Positions 1 through 32,802 of a stretch of 64,000 bases of DNA are shown here, piece by piece. Every line of letters begins with the position of its first letter. Position 1 is the first letter of the stretch. Made by a program: the position numbers and the translations under genes. The notes under the pieces are model-generated. The model did no database searches. It saw only the letters and a program-made list of their open reading frames with translations, and was not told the DNA's origin. This DNA is from Opisthocomus hoazin (lineage: Eukaryota; Chordata; Aves; Opisthocomiformes; Opisthocomidae): contig NC_134428.1 of the NCBI RefSeq assembly GCF_030867145.1, forward strand, positions 8,432,001 through 8,496,000. Reading direction: 5' to 3'.

Positions 1-15
1 ATTGATTTTATGCAG

Positions 16-21656
<21,641 letters not shown>

Positions 21657-21755
21657 GTTTCGTTTCGTTTCTCTTCATCCTCAGTATTCTGGCTGCGGTG
21701 CTCCACTACTCGCATGTACGAGTATGAGAAAATAAAACTCGTGAATCTGACTCTG
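21657..21755 (+). terminator. LLTP 3' UTR and polyadenylation signal
   Basis: AATAAA stands at 21731-21736, 75 bases after the stop codon. The 3' UTR would therefore be only about 100 bases; the cleavage site is inferred. Confidence 0.7.
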
Positions 21756-21756
21756 G

Positions 21757-24700
21757 CCATGAGCAGAAGTGATCCTATTGCTGGAATTTTTGTCCTTTTC
21801 AGTCTGTTTTAATGAAATGTATCTAGCTCCTTTATACTAGAGCTAGAATTTCAAGATTATCAATACTTGTATTTCAGTGCAGCTGTCATCTGGCTAGCTG
21901 TCTGCTGGAAAGCTGCTTAAAACGCAAAGACGGCTGAAAGGCCTGAAAAGAGCAGTAGTGCTGGCTTGAAATTTTTTACCTGAGTCCTCGCCCATTTCTG
22001 TTGTTACTGTGCACATTAGTTACGGACCCTCCCACTGCTTGGTGAAGGCATACACACTGCTGCAGGAACTAGCGGAGGGCAGTTACTGCCCCACAGAGAC
22101 TGCAGCCGTTTTCTGCTGGCGGCAGAATGTTAAGGGAGGAATTCTTCTGGTGTAAAGAAAAAACCCGTATAAATCAATACTGATGATTCACATACTGCTG
22201 CCTTAAGAGAGATGGCCAAGAACAACCCCAAAACTTACTCCGTTATTCATCTGCATTATTCCCTTCCAACCCCTAACATTCTGTGATTTTATGAAAAGGA
22301 CAGAGCCTTCTCTGAAATTTGCTGTGTGCTTGTATTTTTTCACTGAATGAGAACATTACAGGAAACACATATACACATTGTTGTCACACTAATTACTGAT
22401 ACACAGTAATTACATGTGTAATTACATCTTTACAAGACTGCAGTGGAAACACTCTATGTAAATGACGGAATGGTGCCAAAGAGCCAGTTATACTTCTGCT
22501 TGAAAAGGAGCCCTTGGGTTTATGAGCCTAACTCTAACACTCCATGCTTTGCCAAGGCTCAGTAGTGAGAAAACAGGGAGGGGTTTTTAACATATGCAAT
22601 GAAATGTTACTCATTTGCATCTGTAAGCTCACTGCCACCTCAGAGGAGTGATGTGGTGACTACACACATACTTGTGGTATGCCTAAGAGAAAATATTTTG
22701 AAGTATTTGCTGAATTCTCACTGAGGAAAGGAATAACTACCAAGTATTTGTAGATGACTGTGTTAACCATAAACAAGCAGCTAGAAAAAGAACACTGGGT
22801 ATATACGTAAGCGTGTCAGACGCGTACGCTCCCCTGGGCAGCAATGATGCCACGTGGCACGGCCGGCCTTGTGCAGGCAGGTGGCCACCACACTCCTGGG
22901 CAGCATCTTGTAGGCACAAAGGGGTTTTAGCGCCAATGGTTTATATAAACTCTTCAGCATATGAATATGAAATGCAGAGACAAATTTGGTTCAATGTGAG
23001 CCTGAATATTCACTTGGAAGCCGTTTTAGAATGGCTCAGCTGCTAGTTTACATTATTCCCTTTCTGAGGAAAGGGACTGGAACAACAATGGCTCACAAGC
23101 TCAGTTAACAACACTAACATGCTATTAAAGCATGCTATTTAGCGAGCAAAGCATACTGCGGATGGTACACGTGAATAAACATCTTTAAGACAAGAAATAA
23201 TTCTTCACTATTCAGCTTATTTTACACACCCAGTTTTGGACACCACGTTTAGTTACGTTGTGCACCAGCTGAGGAAGGTCTAGAGGTCTTTCTATGGGGA
23301 AAAAATGGAAGGGCTAAGGAAAGACATGAGTGAAGTCTTTAAATATGTAAACACACTAAAGAGAAGGAAGTGTAACAGCCCAAACTGCAGCAAGGGAGAA
23401 CTAGGTTTGCTGTTGTGCAAGAGTTTGTGAGGGCCAGGCTCGTCACGCAGCGTAACCGACAGCCATCTCGGGTCAGGAGTGGAGAGAGAAAGCCTCACAG
23501 GAACAGCTAGTGCTGCACTGCTTGCTAGAGCTCCGTTCCTGCCGAGAAGCGGCTGCAGGACAGCTGGGCTAGCCACAGCCCCTCACCTTCAGTCATAATC
23601 CTGCGCTGTCCTCCTAACCGTGAACTGATCATCAAGCATGAAGGCAGAACCTTCCATCTTCATTTCCCTGTATCTAAGACAAAACCGTATCTAAAGTGCT
23701 AGAGTACTTTTTCCTGCAGCTTTTTGATGATGTCATAAATACATCCGATGCTCTTTTTCCCTGCCTAGATGTCTTGTAATTCAGCATCACAACAGCTTGT
23801 ATTACATGTCGCTTGCTACTGTCTATCCTTTAAACACTTACTAACCGCTTCACTGCATTCATGTCTTCACTGCAGCCTGAGCCAGTTCTGAATGGCAGCT
23901 GGCAGCCCTGAGATGGAAGAACCCTGTCAGCACCCAACACGAACCAGCTATTTTAGGTAGACAAGCTAGAAGCAATAGCAGGGAGAACAGTGAAATGTGA
24001 ATGAATTAGTGTTAGGACTACCATGAAAGCATATTTAGTATAAAGGGAGAGCTTTTCACTCAGAAGCACCTGAGGGTCAGAGGAATGATGTCAGTCCAGT
24101 GACGAGAAACTGCAATCAACCAGGAGAAAATGGACATAAGTTACTTGAAAAAAATTCTCCTGCTCAGTGGCAAAGCTGCCTCTGCACAAGCCTGGACCCA
24201 CAGCGTGAATACACTGGAAAGATGGCAAAGGGTCTCTGCCAGCTCAGCTGAGTGCGAGGGGGCTACTTGGTGAAAGCAGCACACCAGCCTGGAACCTGCA
24301 GAGCTGCTGACTGCTTTTTCTCCAGAACTGAAACTCGGCTCTTCAGTAAATTCTGGAGAAAGTGTCCTTTTCCAGGGAAGTGCCCCAACACGCAAGAGGG
24401 CCAAGACAGATGATGGTTAAATAACTGAAAGCATTTAGTCATTTTCTCATTTTTGTGCTGGCTGATTTTTGCCTCGCTGCTGTTTACATTGTTCAGTGAG
24501 AACCAGCCGCCTTGGTGTCTGGTCACCGCTTTCACACTGTCCCTTTGCGTCTTCAGAGCCCCCTGCTTAGAAACCAGTTTACCTACTGGGAAAAGGTGAC
24601 CGGCACCTGTCCTACCCATAAAGCAGCCTGAAGGTGTTACAGATGAGAGTGTTGTGTGACAGCGTCTCCTCTCTTCAATTACCTGCTGTATTGGAGGGCT

Positions 24701-26810
24701 ACCGATTAAAAAAAATGCCTTACAGTTCTCCACACAACACCAGGAATGCAATTATTCCTTAGTAAAAGGAATCCTTCAGATGGCTTTGTATAATATGCAA
24801 ACATTGAAATAATGGTGTTCTGAACTAATGAAACAATGTTAATAAACATTTGACTTCCTTATTTTTACGCTGGAGTATGTTTTTACTGATTATTCATAAG
24901 AATAACGTTGTACTGGTCTGCAGCGTCGGAACTGGCCGGTTTCAGTGGCTCCTGCAGATCACAGACAAAAGCAGCAGCTGGCTGCAGTCACCTCGTGTAC
25001 CCTGCTGTAGCCCATGCTCGCGTGCTGAACACTTTCACTGTCCTTTTGTACAAATTCCAAGTAAAACATGATTCTCACACTAGTCAGGAACAATGCCCAA
25101 GCTTGTGAGGATTCCCACACACGAGAGGCTGTTGCATTAAACATGGCAGAAAGCAAGTCTTGCCGGGTAGTAATTTTCTAACTGCTTACTTACAGAGAAG
25201 AGGTGTTTCTATAATGAAGGCAAAACTGTACGAAATGTTTCTGAGAATTAAAGAATATTTATACAAGTTATTGACTCAAAAAATGCATAATCTTCTCTCC
25301 AGTCAATTAACGCATGCTAAACACCCTTGAAAAAATACTGAGGTGACAGCTGCAAGAACAAAGTAAAGTGTCAGCAAGTAGAGCAAAGGATTCAGAGGAG
25401 CTGCTCTGCTTTGCGGCTGACTGCAGTGCAGCCAGGGATGCAGAAGTACAGAGAAGAGTTTGCCTGTGCGGCAGCTGCAGACAGCCGCTGCGTCTCCCAG
25501 AAGCTGCACGCAACGCATTGCGGGTGATGAAGCAGCCATTTAAACACCGAGCCGCATTTTAAACTGCATCCACTGTGTTTTTAGTGCCTACACCTCACCC
25601 TCAACATGTCCTTCCTACAGGCCGTATGCACAAACTTCAGAGCTACAAAGGTCACAGACATTTACGGGTACCACACAAACTCTTCTGTCCCAAGACTTAG
25701 TAGCAAAGTTGAGGTTTTTAAGGATCTGTCAGACTGAGAAAGTCTGAAAGACAGAGCCGCGCGTTTCCACCAGCGGAGTTCCCCAGGTACTAGTACACGC
25801 GCCAAGATAAATCCAGATTTGTTCCAGGTATGACAGCACTAACACAGAGCGTGCAGAGGCCTTCCTGCAACCCACACCCATCCTTCCACCCTCTGCAAGG
25901 CCCAAACACCAAGCGCGCTCAGAATGAGCTCCCAGCTTTGAACTGCTCCACGAGACAGGGCTAGAGAAGCCTCCCCACCCTGTAACAAGTGTGACAAACC
26001 TCACAGACAAACCCCCATCCTGCTGTGCAACCTAAGCACAAGTTCGGTTGTGGACACGGGAGAACTCCCACCACCCCGCAGAGCCCCGCGGGCCCTTCAG
26101 CCTAACCCTGAACCCAGGGGTACGGCAAGCCACCCCCAGCCACAAGCAGCATTCAACTTTGATACCAGCGTCTTTTGCTTTCAGTTCCTGGGAAAGCACT
26201 TTTTAATATGACCCATCATAGAAGCATCCCGTCTTGGCTTGCAAGCCCTTAAAAGTCACCATTTTACTAACACAGCTGCAGGCCTTTCTGAAGCACTGCT
26301 TCAGTTGCAGATCTCCTTCCAACCACCCGCCAAGCAACGTTCATGGCTTTGTCCTGATCAAATATGTGACACTTGCTAAGGGCTTGGAACCAGAGCTTAG
26401 ATCTGTTTTTTTTAGGGAGGTCAAGTGTACAGTACAGAGCCAGACAGATAAAGAAACACCCTAAATCGAGCAATGAAGAGATCTAGATCTTACTGTGCTC
26501 AGAACGACTGTTAGCAAGCAAGCTAAGAAACCCCAGATGCTTTGACTCACAAGCTCTGGACGGGAGAGGGTGGGGAAAGATGCACAGAAATCCTCTACAA
26601 ATCCAATCCAGCCCTCTGCAAATCAAATCCTATATAAACGCAACTTTTCAGAGGTGTTCAGTGACTCTGCATCACTGCCAGATGGAGTAACAGTAGTTCC
26701 ACTCCCGACAGCCACCACGCTGTGCCCCCCGTGTCTGACACGGGCTACAGGCAGTATTTCTTTCTTCCAGAAGTCTGCAGACACTCACGAGGATGCAGCA
26801 GAGCTCCTAG
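21757..26810. other. Intergenic spacer between LLTP and RMI2 3' end
   Basis: No coding exon can be supported here; the longest open frames (up to 162 codons at 24263-24751, minus strand) show no recognisable domain. It contains a CR1 3' end at 22257-22300. A stretch near 23230-23480 has a vague resemblance to the body of an old CR1, which I do not regard as established. Confidence 0.6.
22257..22300 (+). mobile_element. CR1 LINE 3' end remnant
   Basis: TTCCCTTCCAACCCCTAACATTCTGTGATTTTATG corresponds to the terminal bases of avian CR1. Only about 45 bases are recognisable. Confidence 0.6.
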
Positions 26811-26813
26811 CTC

Positions 26814-28292
26814 TTTATTCCCAGGGTTTTACTGCCTAGCTAGAAAGCACAGCAAGGTGAACTTACTGGGAATGAACTTCAGGTTTCTGGCATAGGAAAC
26901 ACTCCAATGGCAAAGCACAAAACCAGTTGCCAGCCAATGTGCTGACCATTTCTGAAAGGCTACAGCATTCCACAAGTGCATTTTGCCCAGCATTAAAAAC
27001 AGTAAATAAAACCAGACTGCCAAAATTCTGTATGTATGTGTGTGTGTTTTGGTCTTTCATCAGCAGGGTCTCAGAGCACAGGACTTCCATTGTACAGCTG
27101 CCTCTGACTTGGTCTGGTCTGGAATACTAAGCTCAAGGCTGGAATTGCACTCTGAAATCCAGCCCTTGATCTGTAAAGAGCTCACTGAAAGATCTACTTA
27201 AAAGACAGTATTTAATTTCCGTATGCTTTGAAAACATAACCCCACAATTTTAAAACTCAGTTACCACCACCTGATTCTTGTCTTAAATTGTACAAACAGA
27301 GAATGCCTCCCCTTCCTATACGCACTGCTAATTAACATCACTCTACTGCTCCACAGACTGCAAGGCCGTCCCACATGGATCACCCAATGCTTTCTTTAGG
27401 ACTCAGATTCTCCTTAGACAAGAGCGGTAGCAAAGAGCAGTAACAGTTCTGCTTTTTAAAGGGTTTTTGATTTGATTTCATGGTTTGTTTGTTTTTTAAC
27501 AGAAGGAGGAATGAAAGGTAAAAATAAAATATAATTAAGAATGATTCAATCAACTAAAAATAGCATGCATTGGAACAAGAAAGGAAACCTTCAAAGAGAA
27601 AAACACACTTAGGCACAGCCAGCTTGCTTCACAAGGTGGTAAAAGTATTTACATCTCAAACCTGGAGAACCTATTCCAAGGAATCCTGCGCCGCATCTCT
27701 GCAGTCAGTTTCACTTCACTGGAACACCAGGGTTGTTACTGCACCACTTTCATTACTTTAGAAACACAAAAACCAAAGACATATTTCAGCGCAAGACTCT
27801 GCTCAGACATCTGTCTTACAAGCAGAGTTTACTGACATTGTTATCACTGAAAGGGAAAACACAGGCAGAGAGGTTATTTCCAACCACCGTCTAAATGGGC
27901 TGAAACACATCTTGCCATCACCCCACGAGCCGAGTTCACCGTGGTAACACAAGTGCTGTGCAGCCCTCGCTGCCAAGAACACACCGCTATGGGAATGATG
28001 ATCTAAACACACGCTCCTAGAAACAGCAGCTAACACATCTGGAAACACGCAGTGTTCTTAACGGCATAGACATGTTACTGAGAAAGCATTGTTTCTCCAA
28101 TCTGCTGGTATAAAGAGAGACTGTGAAAGAGACGCACATTGTGACTACCCAGACACGCACTGGTCCCTCCGCTGAACCCTGGGCCTGACCTCTGTCTTTG
28201 CTTGCTGGAAACCCCACAAACACAGAATGGCCCAGTGTTCTGCACCAAAAAAAAAAGTACATTTGCATTATTTTAGGCAGAAGAACAAGTAT
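26814..28292 (-). other. Probable RMI2 3' UTR
   Basis: This is downstream of the RMI2 stop on the minus strand. A minus-strand AATAAA lies at 26814-26819 and an ATTAAA at 27211-27216; either could end the transcript, giving a 3' UTR of roughly 1.1 or 1.5 kb. No other coding feature is seen. Confidence 0.4.
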
Positions 28293-28441
28293 CTAGGGGA
28301 TGACTCTGTGCAAATCCTCCACCTCCAGGCTCCACATGTTCTTGTGCACGGGGTTTTCAGAAAGGTCTGTCATCTTTACTGCTCGAAGAACAGGCTCGGG
28401 ACTGCAGGACTGCACCATGCCCATCACCATGACATACTTCC
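28293..28441 (-). CDS. RMI2: RMI2 coding exon 2
   Basis: Residues 91-139 and TAG at 28295-28293. Composition is ordinary (about 50% GC), unlike exon 1. Contains [15 protein letters not shown], a strongly conserved RMI2 segment. Confidence 0.93.
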
Positions 28442-29416
28442 CTAAAAAAAACAAGCAAGCATGAAATTTAATTAACCTTTGTACTTTGATTTTAAATTCA
28501 GAAAGTAAAATATTTATACCTAAGTAGTTAAACAGTTTGAATTAAAGCCACCAACACATGCAATAAAACTCAGTGAACTAAGATTACTCAGAACCAAATT
28601 TCAGAAACGGCTTCGCCATCTGTACAGCCATTTTTACGCTAGATTCTACGAGGCCTCTGCACACAGCAAGTGGAAATCAGCACACAGCTGCCCCTTCCGC
28701 CGGCCGAGGCGGGGGACAACCCAGCAGACTGAGAATGAAGCAACGCACCCGCCCCTCACCGCCACTCCCACAGGACTGCAGCCCAGTGCTCCCCCCCGGA
28801 GCCAACAGCACCAGCCCCGCGGGAAGGGGACGAGCGGGATGCGCACAGCAGAGCAGGGAAGGCAGCCTGCAGCCCGCCTCACGGCCCCCCCCCCCGCGCG
28901 CGCCACCTGACCTCACCTCACCTGACCTCACCTGACCTCACCTGGACGCGGCGGCGCGAGCCTTCACTCTCAGGGCCGCGCGCGCCGCTCCCGACTCCCA
29001 GCTCTGCCCACCTGCCTCGCCCGCAACGAGGCCGCGCGTGCAGAAGCGCCCTCCGCGCGCATGCGCGGTCCGCGCGTGCCCCGCCCCCGGGCATGCGCCT
29101 TTCCGCCCTGCCCCCGCAGAGCAGAGGCCCCGCCCCGCCTGGTACCTGCGCTGAGGCAGGGCCGCCCTTTGGGCACCTCCTCCACCCCCAGCACGGTGAA
29201 GGCGCCGCTGCCGTCCTCCAGCCGGGCCCGCCCGCCGCCGCCGCCCCCGCGCTCCACCTCCAGCACGGTGCCCTGCATCCACACGGCCCGCAGGCGCAGC
29301 GGCGCCCGGCCCGCCTCCGCCCGCCCCAGCTGCCACGTCCCGCCGGCGCCCCGCGCCGCCCGCCGCAGCTGGGCCGACAGCACCTTCACCGGCGGCGCCG
29401 GCCCGGGCCCCGCCAT
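28293..29416 (-). CDS. RMI2: RecQ-mediated genome instability protein 2 (two exons: 29416-29146, 28441-28293)
   Basis: RMI2 is the small OB-fold subunit that pairs with RMI1 in the BLM-TOP3A-RMI1-RMI2 complex, which dissolves double Holliday junctions in the nucleus. Joining the two exons gives 139 residues, close to the mammalian length (about 147). Residues 1-90 hold the OB-fold core: [14 protein letters not shown], a GGGGGG insertion, then [21 protein letters not shown] and PCLSAG. Residues 91-139 complete it with [13 protein letters not shown] and the conserved end [14 protein letters not shown]. The start is the ATG at 29416-29414, which opens [19 protein letters not shown]. The donor CAG|GTACCA and acceptor TTTTTTTAG agree in phase. 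The gene is divergent from SOCS1, about 28.6 kb away, and converges on the lipid transfer gene. Confidence 0.95.
28442..29145 (-). other. RMI2: RMI2 intron
   Basis: A single intron of 704 bases. Its 5' half is CpG-island sequence; it holds a C-run at 28885-28895 and a 10-bp repeat at 28905-28944. No exon is recognised in it. Confidence 0.85.
28905..28944 (-). repeat. 10-bp tandem repeat with AGGTCA half-sites and CAGGTGAG units
   Basis: On the plus strand ACCTGACCTC repeats imperfectly. On the minus (RMI2 sense) strand this gives three AGGTCA half-sites (plus-strand TGACCT at 28908, 28923, 28933), the last two 4 bases apart (DR4), and three copies of CAGGTGAG, a near-perfect 5' splice site, spaced 10 bases apart. 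Confidence 0.9.
29146..29416 (-). CDS. RMI2: RMI2 coding exon 1
   Basis: Codons 1-90 plus one base of glycine 91. The exon is extremely GC-rich and lies in a CpG island; its glycine run at residues about 57-62 comes from a GGC/GCC repeat. Confidence 0.93.
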
Positions 29417-29545
29417 GCTGCCGCCGAGGGGAGGGGCGGGGACGGGGGGCGGCGAGGCGGGGCTTGGGGGGACGGGGCGGGGCCCGGGGGCGGAGGGGCG
29501 GGGCTTGGGGGCGACGGGACGGGGCTTGAGGCGCCGCGGCGGGCG
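29417..29545 (-). promoter_or_regulatory. RMI2: RMI2 promoter / 5' UTR, GC-box and G-run cluster
   Basis: Just upstream of the RMI2 ATG the plus strand shows repeated GGGGCGGGG, GGGGCGGGGC and CGGGGC motifs (Sp1/KLF GC boxes) and many G3-G6 runs. No TATA box is seen, as expected for a housekeeping CpG-island promoter. The transcription start cannot be placed. Confidence 0.7.
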
Positions 29546-32500
29546 CTCCCTGCCGGCTCCTCCCGCGTGTGGCGGAGCCCCGTCGGTGTCCCGAGGCAGC
29601 GCGTAGCCGCCCGCCCCAGTTCTCCCCGGGCTGCTCTCGGGGCAGCCTTTCACCGCGGGCAGGCGGCGTCACGGCGGGAGCCCCGGGTGCCAGGGGCCGG
29701 CGGGACGCGGCGGCCATGCCTCCAGGCGTCGGGCCTGCGCCGGGTGGGCAAGTGGGCTGGCGGCTCCGTTAGAAAGGAAGCCAAGGAGTAAGCGAGCGGG
29801 AAACGGGAGGGGGGAACGCAGGCAGAGAAAAGCAGCAGGAAAACCCAGGGGGTGGATTCCTTCACAAGGCCCGTTACCAGCAGAAACGCGCAGAGACCGG
29901 GCTCCCCTGCAAGCACTCCTCTGTAGAGCAGACTGTTCTCCATTAAAATAGCCACCTGCTTGATTTTAAAAATCCATTTTTGAGTGGCAAAGTGCATCAA
30001 AAGGCCTTTTGTGCCTGCTCACCCACCACATTATGAATTATTTACTCACTGTATCTTTTTTCCCAGAGATACTTTCTGTTTAGAGACACTCTGTAAATGG
30101 GACTTCATTCCTTTTACAGTGTAGGGAAGCAGTTAACTTTTTGGTACCATTTACAGTAAGAATAAAAGATAATATTGGTAATAACAATAAAAATACAGTC
30201 CTCTAAGCACAATACAGAATCATGTAATCTGGCAATCACATCATGCGGCTTACAGGAACAGAAAGACATTAGATGGTTACTGCATAGGCACGCAAAACTT
30301 GAGCCAGGCTCACAGGAGAAGAGTATTTGTAATTTATGCCCCTAAGCTGCAGTCGCTTGACAGCATCGATATTTAGTTTCACATGAAAAAAACTAATTGT
30401 GCCAAATATTGATTAAAGTATTGTATTCCTATTTGTTACTGTGTAATAGGAGGGTCTAACGCTCATTAAGCCATTAAATCTACAGAGGAAGGCAAGACCC
30501 CTACCAAAGTGTTATCTCCAGGAGAGACTAAAAGGTCACTTTTAAAAGATTTTCCTTGACGAAACTGCGTGATGAGAAGACGAGCAGAAGCACTGCCGAT
30601 CTGCTCCAAGGAACGGATTTGTTTTCCCAGACCGGAAAATCCTTGTCTTTCAGCAAAACACAAAGTTACCCTGAACTACCAGCACGGGTCTTACCAAAGA
30701 GCAGGCTCAGCTCAGCACGGCGAGACGTTCTGCGGCTGCAGGAAAAACACTGCCGCCTCCGCAGGCTGTTTTCTGGAGACGACCCCACAGCCATCCTGCC
30801 CTGCTGGAAGGGCAGCAGGGGAAGCTCGGCACACAGCTGGAAGAGGCAGCGAGCTGGTGGCGGACAGGCTGTACACCACCCCGGCTTTCACGTGAGCACA
30901 TCTTCTGAGAGCGTGCTGGATGAGACGGTTTTGGTTGGCGCGGATCAAAAAGGAGCAGTCAGTCTTCTGCTTGCTGCTACAACACGTGCAAAGCTGTCTT
31001 CAGGGCCATTATTCCTCACGCTGACGTGCACACGAGGTGCTGTCACAGTACGGCTGAGAAAAGGGCCGACTACATAGAGATAAGATAGTCAAGAGCGCAG
31101 CAGGAGGCAGGTCTCCCTCAATTACTCTGGCACTGTTTGGTTGGTACGGTGTCCAGAGAACTTAGGATTCGACTCTAGATCTCCATGAAAAGGGATTTCC
31201 AAGGAAGCAGCAACTCGAACTTGTCTGCCCAGCTCAGACCCCTCCACACTCTCACTGACAGTACTACTTAAAACGGAGGCAAGGCTCTGCTCCCCTCTCT
31301 GGTTCTGGTAAAAGGCTGACGTTACACAATCACAAAAATCCTTCTTTCCCTTGGCCAGAAATTCTGATATTTTACAGTCTTTCATCCTACCCAAAAGAGC
31401 TTTAAAAAATACCTCTGTCCCAGCCCACTGGTTAACGCGCACAAAAAAGGTTCTTCAGCTTTATTTCTCAGTTTCTCTTTCCTAGTACTGAGAAGTCACT
31501 AACTAGATTTCAAAAGAAGTTTTGTTTTGTTTTGATTTTTTCTTTTTTAAGATTTGGAATCCAAGAAATCAATTTTTTTTTTTTTATTTTTAGTGTTTTC
31601 AAAATACTTGCTTTAGAAACGAGGCTACCTGGAAGCTCCGCAGGTGAATGGGAGAAAAGCCATGAAGAAGAGCCACTAAATACATGGATCGTAATGGTAA
31701 CATCTGACTGACCCACAAACGTCCATAAAACAGATGCTGCAGCAGCACTCGCCGGCAGCGGCCCAGCAGCCGGGGGATCCGAGGCCCACGGCAGCTCTCT
31801 GGTGCTCTCTGCATTGGCATCTCTTGCAGACATGGGCTGCCCGCAGTCACAGAGCAAGAAGCATCCTCCTTTGGTAAAAGGAAGCAGCATACAGGAGCTA
31901 AGCATGACAAGAAAACAGTACTTTGTGAAAATGCATCGCTCCATAAGTGAGAAGAGGGATCTGCGACAAACGGTCTTCCTTTCCCTGGCATTCATATGAA
32001 ACCCCACTGAAGGACAACGTTCAGCACAGACAAGAACGGCCAAGTTCCACCGTTAAGAGCTCCACACTAGCTGATGGTTATTTGCTTACACTGCACACAG
32101 AACTATATGAAACAATCACAGGAATATAAAATTCAGTGTTCCCTGGTGTTTGTTTTGTACTGCATGCAAGATGCAATGTGGACATGCTGGACAAAGTCTG
32201 GAAAACCATCCTCATCCTCCAGGGCTTTTTTTTTTATGCTATCTATCTCATTATCACTGACTTTAGACAATGATTTAAAATTAATGGGCCCATGGGTTGG
32301 AATTAATGGGTTGGAAGCCAGTCATATTTGCATCTCTAACCTGAGCTCCAGCTGCTTGTAATTTCTGCTTTGGGACTGGTCAGTCTGGCACACGGATGCT
32401 AAATTGCATTCAGTCAGCAATTTCAAAAGACCGGGAGCCAGGCAGGTCATCTGCTGATACAGGAAAGCTCCAGGTGCAACCTGCCGAATTTTTACTTCGC

Positions 32501-32724
32501 AGGTAGCTCTCAATAAGTGATGCTTTAGAAGCGGCTTGGAGAAGGCAGGTAAATGTGAGTGACAGACATCATACTACTACCAACAACAACAGGGGCAGCC
32601 TGGCCTCTCCCGTCACAGAGTCCTGCCGAAACGGCGTGGGAGTCACTCTACGGTGAACTAACTTTTGTGGCAAATGCTCTCAAGTGAAGCATAAGTAAGG
32701 CACCCTCCCGCGCTCTTTATTCTT

Positions 32725-32802
32725 GAGAATCTCATACAGACACTATATGTGAGAACCTCATACAGGTGCTATACGTGAGAACCTCATACAGGTGCTATAT
32801 GT
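32725..32802 (+). repeat. 26-bp minisatellite, three units
   Basis: Units 32725-32750, 32751-32776 and 32777-32802 share GAGAACCTCATACAGGTGCT plus ATATGT/ATACGT; unit 1 differs at a few positions, units 2 and 3 at one. It looks like a recent local duplication. Confidence 0.92.

Noticed and set aside
23230-23480. Possible old CR1 body fragment (GGGAGAACTAGGTTT resembling GGGAGGTTTAGGTTGG)
   Set aside because: Similarity is scattered and could be chance; needs a profile search.
28938-29717. 259-codon minus-strand frame over RMI2 exon 1
   Set aside because: Shifted frame relative to RMI2; alanine/glycine-rich by-product of GC content.
30200-30250. ACAGAATCATGTAATC resembling the start of a CR1 in reverse orientation
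   Set aside because: Too short and the following GGTTGGAAGGGAC block of CR1 is missing.
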